Assembly (NCBI GenBank): GCA_973895155.1
Contig: OZ316899.1
Location: 1,488,001-1,552,000, forward strand
DNA: 64,000 nt
Reading direction: 5' to 3'
DNA from: Marsupella aquatica
Taxonomy: Eukaryota; Marchantiophyta
Shown here piece by piece: positions 54,175 through 64,000 of the stretch. The position numbers were made by a program, and so were the translations under genes. Numbering within the stretch: the first letter of the stretch is position 1; each line of letters starts with the position of its first letter. The notes below the pieces were generated by a model. The model saw nothing but the letters and a program-made list of their open reading frames with translations, was not told where the DNA came from and searched no databases.

Positions 54175-56760
54175 ATGGCGGAGACTGAGCTGACGACGCG
54201 ACCAATACCCGCAGACATTCCATCGAATGCAGTGCATAGGCGGCAGTTGAAGATGGCTCTGGCAAAAATGGGCTTGAAGAAGCTGCTTCAACTTCCTTGG
54301 AAGATTTGCGAATTCAGCCTTATCGATCAAGGTGTCTGGGATGCTGAAGAAAGGATTGGTGTGCGCTTGCGTCCCAGTGTTTGGACTGAAGCGCTCATAG
54401 CGGAGGTCTATTCGACGCCGATGGAGGGCAAGGATTTACAGAAGGTTGACTGTGAGCCTCGGGTTTATGTAGAATCCTTCTTCGCTCCAGGATCTTTCAA
54501 GAGGCAGAATGGATGGCTAGCGGCGGACTGCTTAGATAATTCTCTGCAGCGTCTATTTCAATTTCTGGCACCAATTTTCTACCCAGAAAGCCAGACGCGC
54601 ATTACTCTTTCGTTCGCTGCAACGGTGATTTGTTCATTAGAACAGACGCAATCTATCAATTGGACGAAGGTTTTGCACCGAGTAAGTCATACTCAGGTCA
54701 AATTTTTTTGTAGCAGGCTGAAAACGGGGAAAATAAGGTGTACCTACTTGGCCCCTTATTTAGCTCACATTTACCATAAGTATGACTGTCTGCTTGCCTT
54801 GGAAAAAGATTTTTATCGCAACAATCAGAGAGCATCTACCGGTGAAGCAAATGATATGCCTGAAGTACGAGAAGTCCAAGCCAATTCCACAGTGGTAGAG
54901 CTATATGCAATACTCGACTGTGAGGAACCTGAACTGGTGGGTGAAGTTCGGAAATTGAAAGAGACAAGAGCATCAGCTGAAGGGAGTGACGATCCGATTC
55001 TTCACCAACCAAGAGAGGCTCAAGTTGCCGAAGATGTTCCTTCAGCAATACCAACAGGGTTGGAGAATTCTATGTCACCTCGACTCTCGCCTTCACCTTG
55101 TGCTGCCAAGCCTATTTATGATTTTGATCAGGATAATTCTGCTTCTCGGAAGAATGTTGAAGATGAGGTGAGGGTGGATGAAGAAGGGTTTTCAGGGGAA
55201 CCTCTTCAACATTCTACTGCTGAGGACGAGTATGATGGATTTACTTCTACCCCTGTTTTGGTTCCCATAGAGGCAAATAGTGATGCTTTGTAGGCTTTAC
55301 AGGAGTATGATTCGTCCGACTCTCTTAGTTCTAGCCCAAGTATAGGTGAAATCCCTTTGGTCCGGGAGTCAGTAGAACCTTTGGCAATATTAAGCTCAGA
55401 GATTGTGAAGCTGGTTAAAGTTGATTCGGAGGATGCAATTGTAGATATAGACGAAGTAGGTGATCCAGTGACTTCTCCCCAATCTGTCGCAAGATCCCCT
55501 GCCTGGCCTACACCTGGTTCACTCATATCGATTCCTTTGGATATAACTAAAGAATTAGATGAGGCAATAGCCGAGATAGGAGCTCCTTCATTTCCACCTG
55601 TAAAATGGGTTTCTCCTGAAGATGAGTTGATTGAAGGAGGCTCTGCTGGTTTTCCGAGTCGCAATCAGGTATCTGGGAATATGGGTATATCTGTACCCAT
55701 ATTGGTACCCGAGACACCCGTTTCGACAACCAGCTCAGCACCAGTTTCGTTGGCTACAAACGAGGGTAAACACATTCGGGAGGAGTTTTCAGTGACGTAT
55801 ACTCGAAAACTTTGGAAACGGTTGCGCCATGCTATCAGTCGACAGATCTTTCCTGAAGCATCTTCCCAGGATTTTGAACAGGGAGAGACACCTATCGGGA
55901 CAGACGAGCTACCCCTTCCTGTACTTTTGGCAGATCGAACTAACCAGGAAGTCTCTTTACCTAGTGATAATTTTGAAGAAGAACTTCCTGTTTTAGTACC
56001 AATGCATCCCACTGCAGATCAACCAGCTGCTGTTGCAAGAGAAGATTTTGAACCACTGGAGCCAGAACCTTCTGCTCCTTCGTCTCCTGTTACATTGCCA
56101 ATTCGGCCAGTTAAGGAGTCAGTGATCCCTTCCGCTATGCCAGATGTAATTTTCCGTTGGATAGGAGCACCAAGTGATGGGGAAGAAGACGAAGACCCTC
56201 GCATTATCAGAGTACCTCCTCGACTTCGGCATACAGTGGATTTATCACCTCGAAATCCTATCCCTAACTTGGCTTCAATTCACAGGTGGGAGAAGAAACA
56301 TTTTCGGGTAGCTTTTCGACATCTGGAGATGGAGAGCATTTTGCAGCAGCAGCAGATTTTGCCAATAACAGCCCATCCGAGGATTCGTAGTTTGATTCGC
56401 ACATATAAACCTGGAAAGGCGGTTCCTCCCATTGATAAGGACAGACGACATAAATTTTCGGAGTTCAAAATTTGGTGCTGGGTGTATATGCTTCGACGAG
56501 CTCAAGCTCCATTTCCGCCCATTGTGCCGGAAATTCCATGGCCCTATCCATACTATGTTTGGGTTTGTCCTGATGGGTTTGCTATTCCAATTAAATATGA
56601 GAAGGAGCTTGTTAAGCTAAGGGAACAGTTGATTACAAAACAATGTATGCTACCGACTTCCCAAGGGTTCAAGTCGCTTAGGTGTTTAGCGTTCCTACCT
56701 ATTATTCCTTCTTATCCGGATGTGATTATTCAAGGTATTTTGTCTAGGACACATATTTGA
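54175..56760 (+). pseudogene. H2 ORF3, split by one nonsense codon
   Basis: Same protein as H1 ORF3 with scattered substitutions and a four-codon insertion near 55370 (SVEPLA). TAG at 55291 replaces the CAG of H1 within the acidic region; both sides stay in register. The N-terminal domain and the C-terminal WPYPYYVWVCP block are intact. TGA at 56758 ends it, the same stop as in H1. Confidence 0.85.
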
Positions 56761-57249
56761 AGGACACCATTTATGAGAGATATCAAACGGTGTTGTCATT
56801 TATATGTATATAAGCCGTTACTTTTGCAGCATCCTGCATTTGTTTCCTTCTTTCTCCTTCGAATTGATATTTATCTGCTCATGTGGAACATCAAAGCTAC
56901 TATGGATTGTTGGAGTTCTTTACCCCGTGCTTTCCAACATTCCTTTGAAGGCAAGATCAAGCTGGGAGGACATGCTATTCAACACTTTGTTATTGATCCA
57001 GGCTCTTGAATTAATTTCCTCTCCCATAGACTGTGCCAGCAATTTGTTCATCAAGAAGTACAGCCCATATCTGCTCAGATATCAATCGATGGACGAATCA
57101 TTAATCTTTGGGGGAGAGTTAAAGGAATCCCAATACAGATCGGAGAAGAATTCCATGACCTCGATTTTTATATTCTGGATCCGGATATCCCCCAACTCCC
57201 GTCAATGATTTTGAACACTACTTGGATTATTAAGCCAGAAGATTATTAA
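56761..57249 (+). pseudogene. H2 retropepsin-like tail, one nonsense codon
   Basis: In register after the shared TGA. IQHFVIDPGS is kept, then TGA at 57007 replaces the Arg codon CGA of H1. The rest (GRVKGIPIQIG, DLDFYIL, PSMIL) follows to TAA at 57247. It is open over the same length as in H1 apart from that one change. Confidence 0.65.
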
Positions 57250-57310
57250 TGAAGAACATGTCACTCGCTTCTGATTCAATTCGGTCATGTCTTGTGGGGA
57301 CACGGCAAAA

Positions 57311-57326
57311 TTTAAGTGGAGGGCTA
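57311..57326 (+). promoter_or_regulatory. H2 3' polypurine tract
   Basis: TTTAAGTGGAGGGCTA before the 3' LTR, identical to H1. Confidence 0.88.
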
Positions 57327-58621
57327 TGTGGTATGGGTGTCCCTGCAATTTTTTCTGGAAACTTGTTTATTTTTAGCATATCTCAAGATTTACTTACACT
57401 TTAGACGCCTCCGGCCAACATTTACTTGTTCTGGACACTTATAGAAATATTTGACATCTCCGGCTTTCCTGATGATTCCTAGTGTACTTTGCCCGACGTT
57501 GTGACCAGCGTCCGTTTCTTTTACTCATGACGCTTTTGGCAGCGCCCGACCGCCACCAAGACTCTATGAGGATTTCACACGACGCTGTGAGCAGCGTCCA
57601 CCCTAGTATTGACGTTGTGAGCAGCGTCCGTTGGTTTTACTTCAGACGTTTTCTAGCAGCGTCCGCTCGTCACTTAGACTTAGTTTTTGAAGTAGATTAC
57701 TAGTAGAGTAGTATTTTGCCACCCTGGAAGTACTTATGTTGTACTTCTCCCTTGTTTAGTTTTAAGCTTGGAAAGGCACGACTGTTCTTGCCTCCTCCAT
57801 TTTTGGATTCCAGCACTTATAAGACAGAGTAGAGTGATCATTTGAAGTAGAGAGAAATAGACTTAATACTGTATTCAGAATTGAGTCTTCTGAATAGTTT
57901 CCTCCTCCTTCCATTGTAACAAGGCATGTTGTGAGTGTTTTGTATGGAAGTAAAGCTGTATTGATTGAAGTTGAGATTGAATTCAAGAGATTCCTGTGGT
58001 GATTGAATTTAGTTACAGATTTTTGAAAGTCGTATTGAATTCACTGCTAGGCTTGCTTGCAGAGTCGGGATTCGCTAGCCAATTCAAGAATAGTTAATGA
58101 TAAATGAGAAGTAAATTCTGATTCTCAGAGTAGTCAGTACCGTTGCTTTGATTCTGGAATATGGTTTAGAGTTTGACTGAATTGCGCATCGCTGATGTCA
58201 AACCATGTTGACGGCATTTTAAATCATATCATTCATTTGCAACCAGAAAGCTTCTAGTTCATCAGATTGAGAATTCCATTATCATTAACCTTTGTGTTTT
58301 GAAGCGTGAGATTGATGAATTATGAGGCAGATTTCATGTCTATACTGAGCCCAAATCCTTTTTGAAGGAGTGGCAGTAGCAGCTTGTAGTCTCTAAATCC
58401 TTACTCATTTCTTCTTTGATTCATAAATCAGAAGTTCAGTTACTTGGTTGTTTGTTTATTTGATTTTTTCGTTGAAAAGTGAAGTCAGCATAGAGCTCAG
58501 GGCTCTAAATCACTCAGAGTGATAAAAGTTATACAATTCATTCTGAAATCTGTTCTTAAAGGGATCGAAACCCTGGTTTTAGGTGAGAAGAGTCACTTTT
58601 GATACTTAGCACTATACGACA
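57327..58621 (+). mobile_element. H2 3' LTR
   Basis: 1295 bp; ends in GACA, then AAGAA. About eleven differences from the 5' LTR, mostly C/T and G/A. Confidence 0.95.
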
Positions 58622-58626
58622 AAGAA
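58622..58626 (+). repeat. Target site duplication of H2, right (AAGAA)
   Basis: One base differs from AAGGA on the left, in keeping with the element's age. Confidence 0.8.
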
Positions 58627-58738
58627 CGCCAGGGGAGAGAACACGATTAGGGTTAGGGCGCGCTAAGCATCGGCAGCTAGGGGTAACCAACGGGAGGAAA
58701 GACCAAAGGAGGAGAGGGGTAAGGACCGCTCGCAAGGA

Positions 58739-61700
58739 ATGGTGGCTCAATTGCAAGCACAAATTGGGCAGACGACTACGGAAGGCCAACTACTGTCAGC
58801 TGCTTAGGCAAGCACTCTGGGCGGGAGCAGATACCAACGATCGAGTCAAGGAGGGTATGAGCAACGTCAATCAAGCGGCACATTTTTGGGGATGCCTGTT
58901 CGAACGGGCAACTGAGTACATTAGGACTTACAAGAACAAAGAATCGGAGAGAGCAGCTTGAGAATGGCAGGAGCTCGCTCGACTGTGGGAGCTGCAGAAG
59001 TCTGCCTTCTTAGGAGGAGAACTCATCAAGGCCGAGTTCTTGTGGACTCCTACTGCCAATCAGCTCGATGACCTTCTGTTTTGCGAAGATAGAATCGTCA
59101 GCATTCGGGAAGCCATCAACCGCTGCAACGACGCGCATTGGGAGTTGAAGGGTAGCATGGAGGAGTGGACAAAGGCAACTGTGCTAGGAGAAACATCCAC
59201 GGCAGCCGAGATGAAGAGGAAAGGAAACAACAACAAAGAGGCCATCCCGGCAAAAAGAACGAGGTCGGCGGCACCAAGGAAGCCAGCAGAGCAGCAGAAC
59301 AGGAGGCAGGGAGAAGCCGAAGAGGAGGAGGTCAATCCCATCAATGCCATTCCAACAAAGGATGACACCTGGAAAGGCTGGGCGGCGACCCTACCAGAGG
59401 AAGTGCAATTACATTTTGCACAGGAGGAGGATGCATGCTTTACGGCCATGCAAACCAAGAAGTACCAGGGCTTCATGGCCGGATCCGGCTTGGAAGCCTT
59501 CGTAAGATTACCATGGCTGATGCCGAAGGTGCCGGACTCAGACTTATTAGAATTTGTGGGATCATGGGAACCCAAGACCAATTCCACGAGGGTGTATGGG
59601 AAGGATTTCTATCTCACTCCCCGGGTGATTGCCAAGGTGTTTGGCTTGCCGATGGGTAATAAGACCAAGGTTGATACCAGGAAGACCTTACTTGACAAGG
59701 AGTCCGGTCGTTCCCAGGACCATCAACGAAGAATGGCTTCTTCCGGAACACCTGCACCAACCCGCACATCGGAGAGATGATCAATTTCTTGCGGATGACC
59801 ATGCATTGTAACTTGCCGAGGGCAGAGATCGGCAAGGCTCAGGTCTACCTGGCAGAAAGGCCAGATCCAAGCTGGGATTACAACGGGTACCTCCTCAACC
59901 AACTGAAGAAGATCTTGAAGGAGGAACAGTAGGTGATCGGCGTGGGAAGCGTGTCCCGGCTTGGCTATCACATGCCGCTGTTGTGCCGGTATGCCAGAAG
60001 TCAAATCTTTGCCCCAGTACTTCCCCTATTGGCAAGGGCACCGGAGGAGGTTCCGGAGCAGAGGCCGGCAACAGAAGATCCCAACCAGCCTGCCAGTCCT
60101 ACGATCGAGCAAGTGTTTCTGCCAAGGAAAGAAGACTTGCCGATGCAACAATCAGGCATGAAGAATCTGCTGAAATTGCTGGAGAAGGAGAGAACGGCAA
60201 CGGCAACGGCACCGGTACAGGACACTGCCCCAGAGGCCGGCTTAAGTCAACTTAGGAGGGAAAACCCCTTTACCGGAGCCAACGAGAGAAGGAGGCCGGA
60301 ACACAAGCCGGGAGTTCAAATGTATGTGGGAGCCTCAAGCCCCAAATTGGAGGCAGAGCAGCCTAAGGCTCCTTCCCGCGGAAAACAGAGGGAGAGGATA
60401 GCCTGGAAACCAGAGGAGGAACAAGAGCCCGTGATCTGTGAGGCCATTTTCACGGCAGGACCAGGGGAACAAAGGGGGAAGCCGGGAGTCCAAGCAGTGG
60501 AGGAGGCGGTGGAGGACTACAGCAATGATAACTCTGGCTATGGGTCGGATCATCATGTTCCAGGAGTAAGGACCTGTGGCCGGTTTATCCCCATGCTTCC
60601 AAGAGTAGTTCAAGGGGACCCCACCCAGCAGAGTAGCCCCGAGTCTCCCCCACCAGAGGTTGCTCCCCCGAGCTTTGACGGCATAAAGCAGACGGCACAA
60701 GATTTTCAGGAGCGACTTAGGGAGGAAGAGAAAGCAGCCCTGGCTAGGGAGAAAGATTTACCAGGAGGAGATTGGCCGGAGGACATCAAGCGGCTTGCCG
60801 GAAAAAGAAGCAACCCTCTTGCCACCGTAGAAGAAATCCGCAAGGCGGCTTGGGAACAGAGGCCGAGGTGGTTGATGCCGATGACTTCTACTTACTCCAC
60901 CTATGCTAAAGATAGAGTCATGGAGTACGGGGAGATGTGTGGGGACCTGGCGCTCAGCATCTTTGGGGAGGAGTTGGAGTAGGGACCTTTTTTCCAGAGG
61001 GAGATGTTGGAGAAGCACCGATTAGAAGAAGCGGTGGCTTTGGAGAGAAGCAAGAAGGACGAGGTCATCCGGCGGCTTAGGGAGATGGAAGCCAAGGTGG
61101 AAGACCTGCAGGCGGCCAAGAAAGCCCAAGATGAGCTGCGGATTAAGCGGCATGAGCTAAACATCATGCAAGGACAATTGGATGTCGCTCAGTCTGGCAA
61201 TCAGATTATCAAAGATAAACTGACTCGGACTCAAGGAGAGTTGGCCGGCGGGTCAAGGACAGGGAAAAGTGGAAGCAGGAGCTGAGGGACGCAGAGGAGG
61301 CCCACATAACCGCCAACAACCGGGCCATGGCAGAGACTCAAAGAAAGGAGAGGGCGTTGAAAGGAGAGCTCGAGGATATCCGTGGAGCCCTTGAGCAGGA
61401 GGCCGGGTTAGGAAAATCCTATCAAGGGATTATTGCGGTGCAGTACGAGCTTGCGTCCCTGACGACCAGCTTCAAGGCCGACCTGCGTGAGAAGGACGAC
61501 CAGCTTGACCAGACTTATGCCAAGATGAATAAGATGGAGTCTGAGGTTGTAGCGGAGCTTGACAAGGAGCTAAGAGCAACCCAGGAGGAGAGGGCTACCT
61601 TAAAATTGGAATTGGAGGAAGCCAAAAAGGAGCTGTAGGAGGGACGGAAGGACCTGGAGGAAGTCTAGGAGGAGTTGGAGGAAACCACCAGGAAGATGGA

Positions 61701-62289
61701 GAACTTACAACGGCGGGCCAACAACCAAATAGAGCGGCTGAAGAAATAGACCGCAGTATTTAAGTGCTTAGCTTCATCTGGTCCAACTCCAATTGTGGGA
61801 ACTCCGTTACCAGGAGGGGTACTGGCCGAAAGACAAGCCAAGACACACGCCCCGGTGTCGGAGGTAGGTAGCAAGGGGGAGGGACCAGCTACCGAAACAG
61901 GGAAGAAGAAGAAGCGGAAACCTTCTGGGTCTGGGAGTTATACTGCTTACCAAGCCGTTGTGACCCAGGAGGTCAACCCGGCACCAACCTCCGGCATGGT
62001 CACGACAGTAGATCCACCTGTTGAAGAAGGTGGGGATGGCAAGGCCGAGGCCGGGACAGCTATTGATGAAGTCGAGGTACCGGATCCTCCACTAGAACAT
62101 GACGGGGAGGCCGAAGCCGTATCGAAGGCCATGACCAATGCTGAGGCCGAAGCCAAGGGTGGACCCAGTCAAGCCGATGAAGAGTTTACTCGGTCCGGGG
62201 TAGGTAATCTGTCAGAGGACGGACCGACGGCAGTGGCTGTGGGGGAAGCGTTGGGGGCGTCCATTGAGGATCCGCCACCGGTGTCGTGA
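58739..62289 (+). pseudogene. LTR2-borne coiled-coil/plant-transposon-domain ORF (uninterrupted copy)
   Basis: The best view of the LTR gene, with no transposon in it. The start is either ATG 58739 (MVAQLQAQIGQ, another register) or ATG 58857 (MSNVNQAAHFWGCLFERATE). Order: helical head with TGA at 58959, LWTPTANQLDDLLF, basic/acidic linker, GWAATLPEEVQLHFA, DFYLTPRVIAKVFGLPMG, a frameshift near 59704, MINFLRMTMHCNLP, RLGYHMPLLCRYA, a Pro/Glu-rich part to about 60980, then a long coiled coil (61000-61740) and a Gly/Ala/Glu tail to TGA 62287. Other breaks: TAG 59930, TAG 60980, a frameshift near 61250, TAG 61636, 61666 and 61747. It lies in sense, upstream of the LTR promoter. Confidence 0.68.
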
Positions 62290-63189
62290 CGGTGCAAGGG
62301 CGTCGTTCCTTTAAGGAAGGGCGGACATGGAGGTAGGAGGCGTGAGTGGGCAAGGCGGGCTCAGATCTCCAAGTTTAGGATTAGGATCAAGACCAGGAGA
62401 CGGCCCTGACACTTAGATTAGTGGGATGGCGGATCCACTGGTAGGAGCAACACTTGTGCTCCTGCCTCACTGTACAGTTAGGTAGATTACAGGTAGGATA
62501 GATTAAGCTTACGCAGCGAAGTTCTGAACAGATCCGCTGCCAGGATAAATACCTGGGTAGCGGGGAGTCCAGGGCCTCTTCTTTAGCAAGTTTTTAGTTG
62601 CACCAGCAAGGCTGGGATCAAGTAGTAAGAGAAGCTCTCGGTTAGTTATACAGTGATCCTTGTGTATATTCATGTTTCCTCATGCCTAAGAACTGAATAG
62701 ATTGGCCTCACGGCTTAGTTCGCAGAGCTTGTGTATGAGATGTACTGTTTGTATGGCAAGTGCATGGTATAACTCAGTCAGAAGGAGTTATTTTGCTATC
62801 TGTGTGTTGCATTAACTTGTGTGAAGAGTGCCCACATCAATGAAGGGAAGTAGCAAGGGAGTGAGAGTTGGATGTGTCGAGCTGAGAGAGGTCTTAGCGG
62901 CTTAACCAAGCCAATTGGGGATCATTCCGGCGGCGGAATCCAAACATACCTAATGGAAGACCAGGAGAGGAATACAAGGGAAGGCCTAGAATAGGCCGGC
63001 TAAGTATCTCATGACACGATGAAGGATCTGTCCAGTATATGTGTGTAAAATGTTAATAGTAGTAGAAGGAGGATTAACAGCGTCCCATGCCGCTAAGCCG
63101 CGGAAACGGCCTCGCCAAGGACAAAACCTGTGGGAATCAGCTTGAGCAAGGGGTTTTCTTGGGTTTGGGGAGCCATGGGATGCACCACA
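62290..63189 (+). promoter_or_regulatory. Family U LTR2 promoter and R-U5 region
   Basis: Aligns with 37952-38853. The TATA-like ggataaatacc near 62543-62553 lies in the same inverted repeat. No gene. Confidence 0.5.
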
Positions 63190-63193
63190 TTTT

Positions 63194-63212
63194 TGGCGCT
63201 AGATGGAGGGGG
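63194..63212 (+). other. Family U primer binding site, second copy
   Basis: TGGCGCTAGATGGAGGGGG, identical to 38858-38876, four bases after the LTR2 end. Confidence 0.65.
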
Positions 63213-63258
63213 CATTTCTTAAGCCGTGAGATATGAAGTTAGGAAGGAAGCATGGGTA

Positions 63259-63716
63259 ATGACTAAACCTACGTCGAGAGAGGAAAGAGCGATTCAACGG
63301 GAGAGAGCTCGTCTGCAGCAACTCGCCGGGTGGCATGATACATAGCAATTGAGAGGGGCAGAAAGAGCTAGTAGCTCTGTAACTGAAAGTGGCATCAAAG
63401 AAGACATACCAGAAGAAGGGTCGGTAAGGAGAAGTGAGTCTCGAACCGACATGGGGGAACCAGAGGCACGGCCAGACGAGAGGCCAGGGACCAGACTGAG
63501 CCAACGGTCGCGTATTCATTACAAGGCCTTTCATGGAAGAGGAGATGAGGATCCGGACGAATGGTTGGATGACTTCGAAGGAACCGCTGCAGCAAATGGA
63601 GAATCGGCCATCAAGATGCAAATTCTTCCTGGTCTGTTCAAGGGTGAGGCTAGGCCTTGGTACAAAGCATTGGACGTAGAAGATCAAGCCATCTGGAATA
63701 CTTTCAGATCACTCCC
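63259..63716 (+). pseudogene. Second family U gag, truncated
   Basis: ATG at 63259 (MTKPTSREERAIQRERARLQ) as in the first copy. A TAG at about 63343 (CAG in the other copy) interrupts it, while the TAA of the first copy is GAA here. The core HYKAFHGRGDEDPDEWLDDFE is present. Homology to the first copy ends at about 63713, where the dispersed repeat begins. Confidence 0.85.
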
Positions 63717-64000
63717 TTGAGCTCAGCTGGGTCTGGGGGAGCCGTGGGTTCTCGTGGTTTGCGGGTGTTAGCTCGCCCGCTTGCCAAATCCTGCAGAACA
63801 ACAGCCAAGCTGCGTTCAGTCTCCCAAGGGAGCTTGCGTTGGGGAGGCAAGACCAAGTAGGTGTGGAGGCTGAGTTCCACGGGTGCTCGGCCCCTAGACC
63901 ACCAGTGGGGCGAACCAGGAGCTGGTGCTAGAGTCGGGGCCATTCTGGTCCCGGCGTGTTGGGACAAGCTACGCTACTTGGGCCATGAGCATGTCCTGGG
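63717..64000. repeat. Inverted copy of the 9.6-kb dispersed repeat, running off the window
   Basis: Matches the reverse complement of about 9630-9918. It cuts the second family U gag and is therefore a later insertion or a deletion junction. ORFs on both strands here lack motifs. Confidence 0.8.

Larger units (their letters stand above)
45227..58621 (+). mobile_element. Family H gypsy element, copy H2 (13395 bp)
   Basis: Same order as H1. LTRs 45227-46522 (1296 bp) and 57327-58621 (1295 bp) differ at about eleven places by eye, so it is older than H1. Target duplication AAGGA/AAGAA. The LTRs are about 95 bp shorter than in H1, mainly from fewer hairpins. Broken by a frameshift in gag, a nonsense codon after PR, a frameshift in integrase and nonsense codons in ORF3 and its tail. 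Confidence 0.96.
45081..63189 (+). mobile_element. Family U LTR2 (contains H2)
   Basis: Starts TGTGATGCC, split at 45226 by H2 and resuming at 58622, ends GATGCACCACA. Net length about 4709 bp. It carries the better-preserved copy of the LTR ORF. It is followed by a primer site and gag start instead of host DNA, so it doubles as the 5' LTR of another copy. Confidence 0.85.
18655..63716 (+). mobile_element. Family U gypsy element, LTR-internal-LTR-internal(truncated)
   Basis: LTR1 is 18655-38853, internal 38854-45080, LTR2 45081-63189 and a second internal start 63190-63716. The homologous repeat begins exactly at TGTGATGCC: at 18655 after Copia sequence, and at 45081 after a purine tract following integrase. 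It runs to GATGCACCACA, four bases before a TGGCGC primer site in both copies. The ends TGTG...CACA are inverted. Net LTR lengths after removing later insertions are about 4653 and 4709 bp. Both copies continue into gag, so this is a tandem array and not a simple element. It interrupts the Copia at 13913-18654. The second internal part is cut at about 63716 by the dispersed repeat. Confidence 0.85.

Overview
The window is repeat-rich plant (streptophyte) nuclear DNA made almost entirely of LTR retrotransposons nested inside one another. I see no host gene, rRNA, tRNA or CRISPR. The plant assignment rests on tRNA-iMet and tRNA-Asp primer sites, Athila/Tat-type Ty3/gypsy polymerases with DGG-type proteases, and extra proteins resembling the domain called 'putative plant transposon protein'. 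The species cannot be told; the nesting suggests a large genome.

Layout. 1-9207: no credible gene; decayed sequence with minisatellites and a 246-bp palindrome. 9208-10100: a dispersed LTR-like repeat, present again inverted at the right edge (63717-64000). 10640-13826 (minus strand): a Ty3/gypsy RT/RNase H fragment and a decayed Copia with gag, protease and integrase. 13913-18654 (plus): a second Copia with a 341-bp LTR, a tRNA-iMet primer site, gag, protease and integrase; its RT half is missing because 'family U' inserted at 18654/18655.

Family U runs from 18655 to at least 63716 as LTR-internal-LTR-internal(truncated). Each LTR is about 4.7 kb once later insertions are removed. Each contains, in sense orientation and upstream of a TATA-like promoter, a roughly 1.2-kb-residue coiled-coil protein gene, so an env-position ORF lies in U3. 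LTR1 is split by 'family H' copy H1 (20607-34154, TSD AGGAC) and by a 1988-bp inverted mini-Copia (35149-37136, TSD AGGCC). LTR2 is split by family H copy H2 (45227-58621, TSD AAGGA/AAGAA). The internal part between the LTRs (38854-45080) holds a decayed gag-pol.

Family H is an Athila/Tat-like gypsy element with 1.3-1.39-kb LTRs, a tRNA-Asp primer site, a gag-PR-RT-RH-INT frame, and a third ORF after integrase that ends in a second retropepsin-like domain. In H1 the gag-pol frame is one register of 2009 codons with three stops. One of these stops, at the PR/RT boundary, is shared by both copies and sits in the leaky context TGA-CAA-TTA. The element also carries many GACGCT...AGCGTC hairpins in its LTR, leader and pol-ORF3 gap, and a second purine tract before ORF3.

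The best candidates for something undescribed are the LTR-embedded ORF of family U, its possible origin by use of an internal purine tract like the one in family H, the conserved leaky stop, the second protease-like domain, and the hairpin family. All identifications are by eye; similarity searches were not possible.
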